Shown in pieces: positions 23,554 through 31,662 of a stretch of DNA of 47,755 nucleotides. Source of the stretch: Streptosporangiales bacterium (GTDB lineage Bacteria > Actinomycetota > Actinomycetes > Streptosporangiales > Streptosporangiaceae); contig WHSL01000017.1 of assembly GCA_009380095.1 (NCBI GenBank), positions 1 through 47,755 on the forward strand, given 5' to 3'. Both the position numbers and the translations under genes were made by a program. Within the stretch, counting starts at the first letter, position 1. The number at the start of each line of letters is the position of its first letter. The notes beneath the pieces are model-generated. The model had not been told where the DNA came from, made no database searches, and worked only from the letters and a program-made list of their open reading frames with translations.

Positions 23554-24648
23554 GTGAACGGGATAGGTCGGCGAGCCTTCGCTGTAGGAGCCGCGGCGGC
23601 CCTCGCCCTTGGCGCGGCCGCCTGTGGCGGGGAAAGCGGCGGTGGGGGGACCACCGAGCAGGCCAAGGGCGGGAAGATCGGGCTCCTGCTGCCCGAGACC
23701 AAGACCACCCGGTACGAGGCCTTCGACCGGCCGCTCTTCGAGGCCAAGGTCAAGGCGTTGTGCGCGGACTGCACGATCGAGTACCAGAACGCGGACCAGG
23801 ACGCGAACAAGCAGCTCAGCCAGGCCGAGTCGATGCTCACCGCGGGCGTCAAGGTGCTCGTGCTGGACGCGGTGGACGCCAAGGCCGCGGCCAACATCGT
23901 CACCAAGGCCGAGCAGCAGGGCGTGCCGGTGGTCGCGTACGACCGGCTGGCCAGCGGCCCGGTCGACTACTACATCTCCTTCGACAACCAGAAGGTCGGC
24001 CAGCTGCAGGGCCAGGCGCTCCTCGACGAGCTCAAGAAGGGCGGGGACGCCAAGCGCGGCGAGGTCGTCATGATCAACGGCGCGCCCACCGACCCGAACG
24101 CCGCGGACTTCAAGAAGGGCGCGCACTCCGTACTCGACGGCCAGGTCACGGTCGGCAAGGAGTACGACACGCCCGACTGGAGCCCGGACAAGGCCCAGCA
24201 GCAGATGGAGGCCGCGATCAGCGCGGTCGGCAAGGACAACATCATCGGGGTGTACGCCGCCAACGACGGCACCGGCGGCGGAGCCATCGCCGCCATGAAG
24301 GGCGCCGGCTTCGACAAGCTTCCCCCGGTCACCGGGCAGGACGCGGAGCTGGCCGCGGTCCAGCGGATCCTCACGGGTGAGCAGTTCATGACCGTCTACA
24401 AGGCGATCAAGCCCGAGGCCGAGACCGCCGCCCAGATGGCGGTGGACCTCGCGCAGGGCAAGAAGTACGCCGGCAAGACGACCACGATGAACAACGGCGA
24501 CGTCGACGTACCGTCCGTCCTGCTCACGCCGGTCGCGGTGACCAAGGACAACGTCAAGGACACGGTCATCGCCGACGGCTTCTACAAGGCCGCCGACGTC
24601 TGCAAGGACGACGCGGCGAAGGTCTGCGAGGAGCTCGGTATCTCTTGA
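23554..24648 (+). CDS. Sugar ABC transporter substrate-binding lipoprotein (XylF/RbsB type)
   Basis: A 364-residue binding protein. The signal peptide ends at a lipobox-like AAAC with C24. The mature domain is a periplasmic-binding type 1 fold: GKIGLLLPETKTTRYEAFDRPLFEAKV, DANKQLSQAESMLTAGVKVLVLDAVD, GVPVVAYDRLASGPVDYYISFDN, and IIGVYAANDGTGGGAIAAMKGAG. The style is closest to D-xylose binding proteins. The GTG at 23554 has GGGAGG 4-5 bases upstream. It is the first gene of a three-gene importer operon, and a stem-loop follows it, which often raises binding-protein expression over the membrane parts. Confidence 0.93.
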   Translation: MNGIGRRAFAVGAAAALALGAAACGGESGGGGTTEQAKGGKIGLLLPETKTTRYEAFDRPLFEAKVKALCADCTIEYQNADQDANKQLSQAESMLTAGVKVLVLDAVDAKAAANIVTKAEQQGVPVVAYDRLASGPVDYYISFDNQKVGQLQGQALLDELKKGGDAKRGEVVMINGAPTDPNAADFKKGAHSVLDGQVTVGKEYDTPDWSPDKAQQQMEAAISAVGKDNIIGVYAANDGTGGGAIAAMKGAGFDKLPPVTGQDAELAAVQRILTGEQFMTVYKAIKPEAETAAQMAVDLAQGKKYAGKTTTMNNGDVDVPSVLLTPVAVTKDNVKDTVIADGFYKAADVCKDDAAKVCEELGIS

Positions 24649-24657
24649 CGAGACGTG

Positions 24658-24695
24658 CCGTCGGCACCGGAGAGGACGGGCTCCGGTGCCGGCGG
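24658..24695 (+). terminator. Intra-operon stem-loop after the binding-protein gene
   Basis: Arms of 15 bases (24658-24672 and 24681-24695) pair at 14 positions around an 8-base loop. Its place between the binding-protein and ATPase genes suggests a partial terminator or mRNA-stabilising hairpin rather than a full stop. Confidence 0.6.
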
Positions 24696-24721
24696 TTCGC
24701 CATGGGAAGGCAGGTGAGACC

Positions 24722-25489
24722 GTGACCGGGACACCGGTCCTCGCACTGCGCGGGGTGTCCAAGCGGTACGGCGCCGTACAGGCGCTCAGTGATGTGGCGC
24801 TGTCCGTGTCGCCCGGTGAGGTCGTCGCGCTGGTCGGCGACAACGGCGCGGGCAAGTCGACGCTCATCAAGGTCATCGCCGGGGTGGGCCCGGCGGACGA
24901 GGGCGAGATCCGCTGGGAGGACCGGACGGTCCAGATCTCTCGGCCGCACGACGCGCAGACGCTCGGCATCGCGACCGTCTACCAGGACCTCGCGCTCTGC
25001 GACAACCTCGACGTCGTCGGCAACCTCTACCTGGGCCGGGAACGGACCCGGGGCGGGGTGATCGACGAGATCGCGATGGAGCGCCGTACCCGGGAGCTGC
25101 TCGAGCAGCTGTCCGTACGGATGCCCAACGTGCGCAACCCGGTCGCCGCGCTGTCCGGCGGGCAGCGGCAGACCGTCGCCATCGCGCGCTCGCTGCTCGG
25201 CGAGCCCAAGGTGGTGATGCTGGACGAGCCCACAGCCGCGCTCGGCGTCCAGCAGACCGCGCAGGTGCTCGACCTGATCAAGCGGCTCAAGTCCCAAGGG
25301 CTCGGGGTCATCGTGATCAGCCACAACCTGGCCGACGTGTTCGAGGTCGCGGACCGCATCGTGGTGCTGCGGCTGGGGCGCAACGCCGGCGAGTTCGAAC
25401 GGACCGCCACCACGCGGGAAGAGGTCGTCGCGGCCATCACCGGCGCGGGCACCGTCAACGGCAACGGGAACGGCCAGGGGGAGCGGTGA
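24722..25489 (+). CDS. Sugar ABC transporter ATP-binding protein (XylG type, single domain)
   Basis: A 255-residue ATPase with Walker A GDNGAGKST (about residues 39-47), Q-loop YQDLALCDNL, signature LSGGQRQTVAIARSLL, Walker B VVMLDEPTAAL and H-loop ISHNL. Many sugar importers of this class have a double ATPase of about 500 residues; here there is one domain, as in the FrcA/short XylG type. The GTG at 24722 follows an AGGTGAG. Its TGA overlaps the permease GTG. Confidence 0.93.
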   Translation: MTGTPVLALRGVSKRYGAVQALSDVALSVSPGEVVALVGDNGAGKSTLIKVIAGVGPADEGEIRWEDRTVQISRPHDAQTLGIATVYQDLALCDNLDVVGNLYLGRERTRGGVIDEIAMERRTRELLEQLSVRMPNVRNPVAALSGGQRQTVAIARSLLGEPKVVMLDEPTAALGVQQTAQVLDLIKRLKSQGLGVIVISHNLADVFEVADRIVVLRLGRNAGEFERTATTREEVVAAITGAGTVNGNGNGQGER

Positions 25490-26724
25490 CCGAGACCACC
25501 GAGACGACCGAGCGGCCCGCGGAGCAGGCGCCGGGCGTCGCGCGCTCCCTGCCCAAGTACACCGGACGGCTACGCGGCGGCGAGCTCGGCGCGCTGCCGG
25601 TGGTGGTGGGGCTCGTACTGATCGGGATCGTCTTCCAGTCCCTCAACGAGAACTTCCTGACCCCGCAGAACCTCACGAACCTCGCGCTGCAGAGCGCGGC
25701 CATCGGGACCATCTCGGTGGGGATCGTGCTGGTGCTGCTGCTCGGCGAGATCGACCTATCGGTGGGCTGGGTGAGCGGGCTGACCGGTGCCGTTCTGGCC
25801 GTGCTCAACGTGCAGCAGGGCTGGCCCGCACCGCTCGCGATCGGCGCCGCCATTGTCGGGGGCGCCGTCATCGGGTGTCTGCAGGGCGTGATCTTCGCGA
25901 AGGTGGGCGTACCCGCGTTCGTGGTGACGCTGGCCGGCTTCATCGGCTGGCAGGGCCTGCAGCTGCGGATCCTCGGCGAGACCGGCACGATCAACTTCTC
26001 GTTCACCAGCTTCGTGGCGGAGCTCAGCCTCAAGAAGCTGCCGCCGGCGCTGGGCTGGGTGCTCGTCGCGGCGATCGTGCTGGTCTACCTCGGCGCGTCG
26101 CTGGCCGGGCGGCGCCGCCGGGCCGCGGCGGGGTTGCCGGAGAGCGGCGTGCTGGGGCCGGCAATCCGTGCGGCCGCGCTCGCCGCCGCGCTCGTCGCGG
26201 TGGTCTCGGTGTTCAACGCGGTGGAGTTCAATCCGGGCATCCCGGTCATCGTGCTGATCTTCGTGGCGTTCGTGGTGGTGTTCGACCTCGTGCTGCGGAA
26301 GACGCGGTACGGGCGGATGATCTTCGCGGTCGGCGGTAACGCGGAGGCGGCCCGGCGCGCCGGTATCAACGTGGTGATGGTACGGATCTCCGTGTTCACA
26401 CTGGCCGGGACGATGGCGGCGGCGGGTGGGGTGCTGTTCGCGTCCCGGCTGTTCGCGGTGAACCAGAACTCCGGGGGCAGTGACACGCTGCTGATGGCGA
26501 TCGCCGCCGTGGTGATCGGGGGGACCAGTCTCTTCGGCGGGCGTGGGAGTGCTTACTCGGCGTTGCTCGGGACGCTGGTCATCGGTGCCATCACCAGTGG
26601 GATGTTGCTGCTCAGTGTGGGGTCCGATGTGCGGTTCATGGTCACGGCCGCGGTGTTGCTCACCGCCGTCGTGATCGACTCCCTGTCCCACCGGGGGCGC
26701 CGATCCTCCGCGCGGGGCGGCTGA
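25486..26724 (+). CDS. Sugar ABC transporter permease (XylH type)
   Basis: A 412-residue membrane protein with about ten hydrophobic segments. Family motifs include NLTNLALQSAAIGTISVGIVLVLLLGEIDLSVG near residues 60-95, the EAA-like loop GGNAEAARRAGINV near 285-298, and AVVIGGTSLFGGRGS near 340. The GTG start overlaps the ATPase stop as GTGA, so translation is coupled. With the ATPase and binding protein it forms a complete importer for a pentose or related sugar. The operon ends at a strong terminator. Confidence 0.93.
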   Translation: MTETTETTERPAEQAPGVARSLPKYTGRLRGGELGALPVVVGLVLIGIVFQSLNENFLTPQNLTNLALQSAAIGTISVGIVLVLLLGEIDLSVGWVSGLTGAVLAVLNVQQGWPAPLAIGAAIVGGAVIGCLQGVIFAKVGVPAFVVTLAGFIGWQGLQLRILGETGTINFSFTSFVAELSLKKLPPALGWVLVAAIVLVYLGASLAGRRRRAAAGLPESGVLGPAIRAAALAAALVAVVSVFNAVEFNPGIPVIVLIFVAFVVVFDLVLRKTRYGRMIFAVGGNAEAARRAGINVVMVRISVFTLAGTMAAAGGVLFASRLFAVNQNSGGSDTLLMAIAAVVIGGTSLFGGRGSAYSALLGTLVIGAITSGMLLLSVGSDVRFMVTAAVLLTAVVIDSLSHRGRRSSARGG

Positions 26725-26742
26725 CCCGCTTTACGCTGGGGC

Positions 26743-26782
26743 GCCGCGAGGTGGGGTGTGCACGCACACCCCACCTCGCGGC
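26743..26782. terminator. Bidirectional terminator between permease and DtxR-type regulator
   Basis: A perfect 18-bp inverted repeat (26743-26760 and 26765-26782) with a 4-base loop CACG lies between convergent genes. It is the strongest hairpin in the window outside the GH3 palindrome. Confidence 0.92.
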
Positions 26783-26793
26783 TCTTGCGGGGG

Positions 26794-27483
26794 CTAGGCG
26801 GCCGGGGCCGGCGTCTTGGCGGTGGCGAAGACCTGGGCGGCGGCGTGGTGGGGGAGCTCGATGGTGTGGCCGTCGAGCTCCACCGTGATGACGTCGTCGT
26901 CGTGGGTGATCATGATCTCCGCGCCCGGGTTGAGGCCGGCCTCGTGCAGGAGGTGCAGGAGCTCGGTGTCCGCCTGGGCGTGCTCGCCGATGCGGCTGAC
27001 CACGGCGGGACCGGTGCCCAGGGCGGCGAGTGAGGTCTCGGGGCCGGTGGGCGGCTCGGCGGCGGCGCCGAAGGCCTCCAGGCCCGGGATGACGTTGCCG
27101 TACGGCGAGTGCGTCGGCTTGCTCAGGAGCTCGTAGAGCCGGCGCTCGACGGCGTCGCTCATCACGTGTTCCCAGCGGCAGGCCTCGGCGTGGGCCTCCT
27201 CGTAGCCCAGGCCGATGACGTCGACGAGCAGGCGCTCGGCCAGCCGGTGCTTGCGCATCACGGCGACGGCGCGGTCGCGGCCCTCGGCGGTGAGCCGGAG
27301 GCTGCGGTCGTCGGCGACGTGCACGAGGCCGTCGCGCTCCATGCGGGCCACGGTCTGGCTGACGGTCGGCCCGGATTGGGCGAGGCGCTCCGCGATGCGC
27401 GCGCGCATCGGCGTGATGGCCTCCTCCTCCAGCTCCAAGATGGTGCGGAGGTACATCTCCGTGGTGTCGACGAGATCGCTCAC
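26794..27483 (-). CDS. ideR: DtxR/IdeR family metal-dependent transcriptional regulator
   Basis: A 229-residue regulator with an N-terminal winged helix-turn-helix (LVDTTEMYLRTILELEEEAITPMRARIAERLAQSGPTVSQTVARMERDGLV), the metal-binding and dimerisation domain with HRLAERLLVDVIGLGYEEAHAEACRWEHVMSDAVERRL, and a C-terminal SH3-like domain. M10-, H79-, C102-, E105- and H106-like ligands are recognisable in MYLRT, KHRLAERLL and EACRWEHV. IdeR uses Fe(II) to repress iron uptake and activate storage. The GTG at 27483 has GGGGGA about 9 bases upstream. It is divergent from a Fur-family gene, with dyads between. Confidence 0.9.
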   Translation of the reverse strand: MSDLVDTTEMYLRTILELEEEAITPMRARIAERLAQSGPTVSQTVARMERDGLVHVADDRSLRLTAEGRDRAVAVMRKHRLAERLLVDVIGLGYEEAHAEACRWEHVMSDAVERRLYELLSKPTHSPYGNVIPGLEAFGAAAEPPTGPETSLAALGTGPAVVSRIGEHAQADTELLHLLHEAGLNPGAEIMITHDDDVITVELDGHTIELPHHAAAQVFATAKTPAPAA

Positions 27484-27556
27484 GTGATCAATCCCCCTGG
27501 TCGGGCCGGCCGTGGGTCGTACATCGAGGGCGCGGCCCCACACCCCCCGGGCGCGC

Positions 27557-27571
27557 TTGGATGTTGTCCAA
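27557..27571. promoter_or_regulatory. TTGGA-TCCAA dyad in the dtxR-fur intergenic region
   Basis: TTGGATGTTGTCCAA has 5-bp arms with a 5-base centre. It stands about 75 bp upstream of the DtxR-type start and shares the TGGA/TCCA arms of the two 13-bp palindromes further right. Confidence 0.45.
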
Positions 27572-27594
27572 TCATAGCGCCTCACGGCACTATG

Positions 27595-27607
27595 TGGACA
27601 ATGTCCA
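27595..27607. promoter_or_regulatory. Palindrome TGGACAATGTCCA
   Basis: A perfect 13-bp palindrome in the centre of the divergent promoter region between the two metalloregulator genes. Its arms TGGAC/GTCCA match those of the palindrome at 27672-27684. Confidence 0.55.
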
Positions 27608-27671
27608 AAGAAGCTCGAGATCTCAGTCTACCGATCACCACCGACATTCGGGCCGCGATCCGGCGGTAATC

Positions 27672-27684
27672 TGGACTGAGTCCA
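27672..27684. promoter_or_regulatory. Palindrome TGGACTGAGTCCA before the Fur-family gene
   Basis: A perfect 13-bp palindrome ending 30 bp upstream of the Fur-family start. Fur-type repressors commonly bind such sites over their own promoters, so autoregulation is likely. Confidence 0.6.
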
Positions 27685-27714
27685 AATCGCGATCCGATGC
27701 CGAGGAGCCGTTCC

Positions 27715-28143
27715 GTGGAGGACACCTTCCGCGCCGAGGCCTCCGCCCGCCTGCGTGAAGCCGGGCTGCGGGCGACCGGTCCGCGGCTCGCGGTGCTCAC
27801 CGCGATGCGCCGGATGGGCGGGCACCGTACGGCCGACGAGGTGCATGCGGGTCTCATCGAGCAGGACGTGAGGCTGCCGCGGACGAGCGTCTACAACGCG
27901 CTCGCCGCGCTCTCCAGCGCCGGGCTCGTCAACTACGCCGACATCGGCCCGGGTGCGGCGGTGTACGAGACCGCGGGGGAGTGGCATCACCACTTCGTGT
28001 GCCGGCGCTGCGGTGCGGTTCTCGACGTGCCCTGTGCGGCCGGTGGCAAGCCGTGCCTCACTCCCGACATCGAGGTGGGGGTCGTGGAGGAGGCTCAGGT
28101 GATCTTCCGCGGGGTCTGCGCGGACTGCGCGGCCTCCGCGTAG
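27715..28143 (+). CDS. Fur family transcriptional regulator
   Basis: A 142-residue Fur-type repressor. The DNA-binding domain includes LREAGLRATGPRLAVLTAM and the helix PRTSVYNALAALSSAGLV. The metal region has EWHHHFVCRRCGAVLDVPC and a C-terminal CADC, giving two CxxC zinc motifs. The sequence leans towards the peroxide-sensing (PerR/CatR/FurA) branch rather than iron-sensing Fur, but that cannot be settled here. The GTG at 27715 has GAGGAG 7 bases upstream and was preferred over the ATG at 27697, which has no Shine-Dalgarno. No catalase gene is adjacent. Its 3' end overlaps the convergent GT4 gene by 49 bp. Confidence 0.92.
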   Translation: MEDTFRAEASARLREAGLRATGPRLAVLTAMRRMGGHRTADEVHAGLIEQDVRLPRTSVYNALAALSSAGLVNYADIGPGAAVYETAGEWHHHFVCRRCGAVLDVPCAAGGKPCLTPDIEVGVVEEAQVIFRGVCADCAASA

Positions 28144-29420
28144 CGTTCCTCGAAGGCGTTCAGCACTTCCGGCCAGGTGCAGCCGTCCGGTGTGGTGCGG
28201 CGGTTGTGTGTCGCGATCTCCCGCCGTAGCGCCGGGTCGGCGGCCAGCCGGGCGATCGCCTCCGCGAGGTCGGCTTGCGTACGGCCGAGTAGGCCCTCGC
28301 GCCCGGGCCGTACGAAGTCGGCGACGCCGCTACAGGTCAGGGCCACCACGGGGAGGCCTGCCGTACGGGCCTCCAGTGCCGCCAGTCCGAACGACTCGCG
28401 GGGTGCCGGTGCGAGGAAGATGTCGCTGTGGGACAGCACCTCTCGTACCTGCGGGCGGTCCAGCCGGCCGGTCAGCTCCACGTACGCGTCCATGCGGTGC
28501 CGGCGCAGGTAGCGCTCCATCGCGGGGCGGCCCGGGCCTTCGCCCACGATCGTCGCGTGCAGTTCCACGCCGGTGGGGAGCCGGTCCGTCGCCTCCCTGA
28601 GCAGTCGCAGCAGTGCGACGGGGCGCTTGCGCGGGGCGAGCCGTCCCACCGCGGCGACCCGTAGGCGGTCGGCCGTGCGCCCTTCGCCCGGCCCGTCGCG
28701 CGCCGGTGCCGGTAGCCGCCACTGCGCCACGTCGATGCCGTTGGCCACCACGTGTACGGGCGTACGGCCGCCCAGCGCGCGCCTGATCGGCGTGGCCGCG
28801 GCGGCGCTCACCGTGGTGATGACCAGGCCCCAGCCGGTCCAGCCGGTGAGCCGGTCCAGCGCGCGGTAGCCGGCGAGCGTGACCGGATCCCACATGCTGT
28901 GCACGGTGACGGTGGTGGGCCGGCCGTCCGCGCGGGCCCGCCGCGCGGCCGCCCACCCAAACGGCGACACCGCCCCCACGTGCACATGCACCGCGTCCGG
29001 CTCCAGCCGTGCCAGGAGCACCCCCACGCGGCGTCCGGCGTGAGGATCGACCGGCAGCTCCCAGGGCAGCGGAGCGGTCAGCCGGTGGATCGCGTACGGC
29101 GCGCCGGACGTGGGCCCGGGGCCCTCCCCGGATCCGTGCGCGTCCAGGGGGTCATGCGTGTTCGCGGGCCCTTGCGCGCCCGTATGTCTGTGCGTGCCCG
29201 CGAGTCCTTGTCGGCCGGTGTATCTGTGCGTGCCCGTATGTCCGGGCGCGCCCGCGTGTTCGGGCGTGTCCGCGTGTCCGGGGCGTGGGTGGTCCGGGGT
29301 CGCGGTGATGACGGCGACGTCGTGGCCGTGGGCGGCCTGTATCCGGGACAGCTCGGCGACCTGCACCTCGATGCCGCCCAGGCGTGGCAGAAAGCAGTCG
29401 CTGACATGTACGACCTTCAC
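28095..29420 (-). CDS. GT4 family glycosyltransferase
   Basis: A 441-residue GT-B glycosyltransferase. The start MKVVHVSDCFLPRLGGIEVQVAELS contains the usual acceptor-side Gly-rich loop; the C-terminal half has VVANGIDVAQW, VGRLAPRKRPVALLRLL and the EX7E motif in ESFGLAALEA. GT4 enzymes transfer sugars from nucleotide donors onto lipids, inositol phosphate or other sugars. An unusual His/Thr/Gly-rich insertion (about residues 45-95) interrupts the N-terminal domain. It is cytoplasmic or membrane-associated. It is divergent from a PIG-L deacetylase gene, a pairing reminiscent of MshA/MshB or GlcNAc-lipid pathways. Confidence 0.9.
   Translation of the reverse strand: MKVVHVSDCFLPRLGGIEVQVAELSRIQAAHGHDVAVITATPDHPRPGHADTPEHAGAPGHTGTHRYTGRQGLAGTHRHTGAQGPANTHDPLDAHGSGEGPGPTSGAPYAIHRLTAPLPWELPVDPHAGRRVGVLLARLEPDAVHVHVGAVSPFGWAAARRARADGRPTTVTVHSMWDPVTLAGYRALDRLTGWTGWGLVITTVSAAAATPIRRALGGRTPVHVVANGIDVAQWRLPAPARDGPGEGRTADRLRVAAVGRLAPRKRPVALLRLLREATDRLPTGVELHATIVGEGPGRPAMERYLRRHRMDAYVELTGRLDRPQVREVLSHSDIFLAPAPRESFGLAALEARTAGLPVVALTCSGVADFVRPGREGLLGRTQADLAEAIARLAADPALRREIATHNRRTTPDGCTWPEVLNAFEERYAEAAQSAQTPRKIT
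29165..29283 (-). repeat. Degenerate repeats encoding a His/Thr/Gly-rich insertion in the GT4 gene
   Basis: Repeated short units around GTGCGTGCCCG, TGTCCGGGCG and TGTATCTGTG encode HTGTHRYTG, GTHRHTGAQG and similar. The block lies where related GT4 enzymes have a short loop. Confidence 0.65.
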
Positions 29421-29581
29421 GTGTTCCCCCGATGCGGCCGGGCTCGGGCCGGGCGCCGTGCGGCCAGGCTGTCAGGCCGCCTCGGCCCCTTCAAGCACCC
29501 TGCCCACCCAAGCCCACCCCACGCGCCGCGCCGGGCGGACCGGAAGCGGGGCGGTGGGGGAGGCTGTGGGAGGCTCGGCGC

Positions 29582-30430
29582 GTGCGACGGACGTGTGTGT
29601 TCTTCCACGCGCACCCGGATGACGAGGCGCTGCTCACCGCGGGGACCATGGCGCGCCTGGCGGATGAGGGTCACCGTGTGGTGCTCGTCGTCGCCACCGA
29701 CGGGGACCTGGGCCTGGCGGCGCCCACCGGCGGCCGGCCGCTCGGCGAGGTACGGCTGGCGGAGCTGCGCCGCTCCGCCGCGGCCCTCGGAGTCGCCCGC
29801 ATCATCCACCTCGACTACGCCGACTCGGGTCTCAACCCCGAAGGTCCACCCGCAAGCACCCGCCCCGCGCCGGACGTTGGAGGGCCGGCGGGCGGGGCCG
29901 GGCGGCGGGTGGCGTTCTCGGCCATGGACGTCGAGGAGGCCGCGGCGCGGCTGGCCGCGATCCTCGCGGAGGAGTCCGCGGACCTGGTGACCTCGTACGA
30001 CCCGGCCGGCGGGTACGGGCACCCCGACCACGTCCAGGTGCACCGCGTCGGCGCGCGGGCCGCCCAGCTCGCCGGCACCCCGCTGGTGCTGGAGGCCACC
30101 GTCGACCGCGACCGGCTGCTACGCCTGGCCCGGCTCGCCGCCCGCTTCCACCACGGCCTCGCCACCCACCTCGCAGAGGTCGAGCACACCTACACCCCGT
30201 CCGCGGAGATCACCCACCGAATCCGCGTGGCCCGCTACGCCCACGCCAAGCGCGCCGCCATGCGCGCCCACGCCACCCAGGCCACCGGCGGCGACTCCAT
30301 CCGCCTGCTGGCCGTGCTGTCCAGGCTCCCCCTCTGGCTGTTCCGCCTGCTCCTGGGCACCGAATGGTACGTCCGCCGCGACATCCCCACCCGCCCTGCC
30401 GCCCGGAAACCCGGGCCGGATCGGGGCTGA
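29582..30430 (+). CDS. PIG-L family N-acetylglucosamine deacetylase-like protein
   Basis: A 282-residue LmbE/PIG-L hydrolase. The zinc motif HAHPDDEALL lies near residues 8-17 and the second zinc ligand motif GGYGHPDHVQVHR near 141-153. Family members remove acetyl groups from GlcNAc moieties, as MshB does in mycothiol synthesis or PIG-L in GPI synthesis. The C-terminal LWLFRLLLGTEWYVRRD is an amphipathic or membrane-touching end. The GTG at 29582 has GGAGG 8 bases upstream; longer open frames lack one. It is divergent from the GT4 gene and upstream of the flippase-like gene. Confidence 0.9.
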   Translation: MRRTCVFFHAHPDDEALLTAGTMARLADEGHRVVLVVATDGDLGLAAPTGGRPLGEVRLAELRRSAAALGVARIIHLDYADSGLNPEGPPASTRPAPDVGGPAGGAGRRVAFSAMDVEEAAARLAAILAEESADLVTSYDPAGGYGHPDHVQVHRVGARAAQLAGTPLVLEATVDRDRLLRLARLAARFHHGLATHLAEVEHTYTPSAEITHRIRVARYAHAKRAAMRAHATQATGGDSIRLLAVLSRLPLWLFRLLLGTEWYVRRDIPTRPAARKPGPDRG

Positions 30431-30508
30431 GGTGGACTGATCCGTTGATTGGCGAGAGGTCCGGAATGGTAGGACTGGGGAGGGAAGAGGACGCAGAGGG
30501 GGTCGCCC

Positions 30509-31576
30509 GTGGCCGGACGGCACGGCCGGGCCGCGCTGACGGCCGTGTCGCTGGTGATCGCGGCGGCGCTGGTGGCAGGGCTTCCGTACCTCGTCGGCAT
30601 CGGCTGGCAGGAGATCTTCGCGGAGCTCGCGGCGGTCCGCCCCGCGATGCTGGTGCTGATCATCCCACTGTGGCTGCTCACCCTGCTGGCCTACGCGTAC
30701 GTGCTCAAGTCCTCGCTCCCCGGGCTGACCCTGCCGCAGGGCCTCACGCTCAACGCGGCGGGCAGCGCGGTCAGCAACATGCTGCCGTTCGGCGGCGCGG
30801 CCGGCGTGGCGCTGACCTTCGCGATGGCCCGCAGCTGGGGGCACCGTACGTCCCCGATCGCCGCGTCCACCCTCGTCACCGGCGTGTGGAACGTCTTCGC
30901 GCGGCTGCTGCTGCCCGCCGTCGGCCTCGCCGGGCTGGTGCTGGCCGGGCGGCTCCCCGGCCAGCGGGTCACGTTCGCGGCGGTGACCGGCATCGTGCTG
31001 ATCGTGGCGATCGTCGTACTCGGCGTGGTGGCGCTGCGCTGGCCACCGGCCGGCATCTGGCTCGGGCACGGCGTTGACCGGCTCGCGCGGCTGCTGCCGC
31101 GGCGGATCCGTCCGCCCAGGGACGCGGCCGGGCGGGCGTTCCTCCGGCTGCACAACGCCGTCGCCGACATCTGCGAGCGGGCCTGGGGCCGGATCACCGC
31201 CGGGATGGCCGCCTACATCGTGCTGCAGTACGCCCTGTTCGTCGCGTGTCTGTACGCGACGGGCGGGGTCCTGCCGGCCGTCGCGGTGTCGCTGGCCGCG
31301 TACGCGCTCGGCCGCGTGCTCACCTCCGTCATGGTGACCCCGGGCGGCTTCGGCATCAGCGAGACCGGCACGGTGGCGCTGCTCGTCCAGCTCGGCATGC
31401 CGCCGGGGCCGGCCACCGCGGGCACGCTGCTGTTCGCGGTCTTCACGTTCGTGCTGGAGATCCCGGCCGGGGGCGCCGCCTGGGCCGCCTGGAGCCTGAA
31501 CCGGCGCTGGCGACAGCCCCCGCCCCGGGCGGCGACCGTCGAACACCACCCGGTCCGGACCGCCCACGAGGGCTGA
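30509..31576 (+). CDS. Lysylphosphatidylglycerol synthase TM region/flippase-like (UPF0104) membrane protein
   Basis: A 355-residue protein with seven to eight TM helices starting at about residue 9. The segments LNAAGSAVSNMLPFGGAAGVALTFAMARSWG and RVLTSVMVTPGGFGISETGTVALLVQLGMPPGPA are typical of the YbhN/AglD-like flippase-associated family. Related proteins act with lipid-linked sugars or move modified phospholipids. The GTG at 30509 follows GAGGGGG. It starts 78 bp after the PIG-L stop, so the two may share a transcript and, with the GT4, form a glycolipid pathway; that is inference. Confidence 0.88.
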   Translation: MAGRHGRAALTAVSLVIAAALVAGLPYLVGIGWQEIFAELAAVRPAMLVLIIPLWLLTLLAYAYVLKSSLPGLTLPQGLTLNAAGSAVSNMLPFGGAAGVALTFAMARSWGHRTSPIAASTLVTGVWNVFARLLLPAVGLAGLVLAGRLPGQRVTFAAVTGIVLIVAIVVLGVVALRWPPAGIWLGHGVDRLARLLPRRIRPPRDAAGRAFLRLHNAVADICERAWGRITAGMAAYIVLQYALFVACLYATGGVLPAVAVSLAAYALGRVLTSVMVTPGGFGISETGTVALLVQLGMPPGPATAGTLLFAVFTFVLEIPAGGAAWAAWSLNRRWRQPPPRAATVEHHPVRTAHEG

Positions 31577-31662
31577 GCCGGGACGGGGACGTTCGGCCCT
31601 CGCCGAAATGCGCGGATGGTGCTGTGCTGGGGGTGGGAGCCGCGCACACCTTGGAGCCCGCG

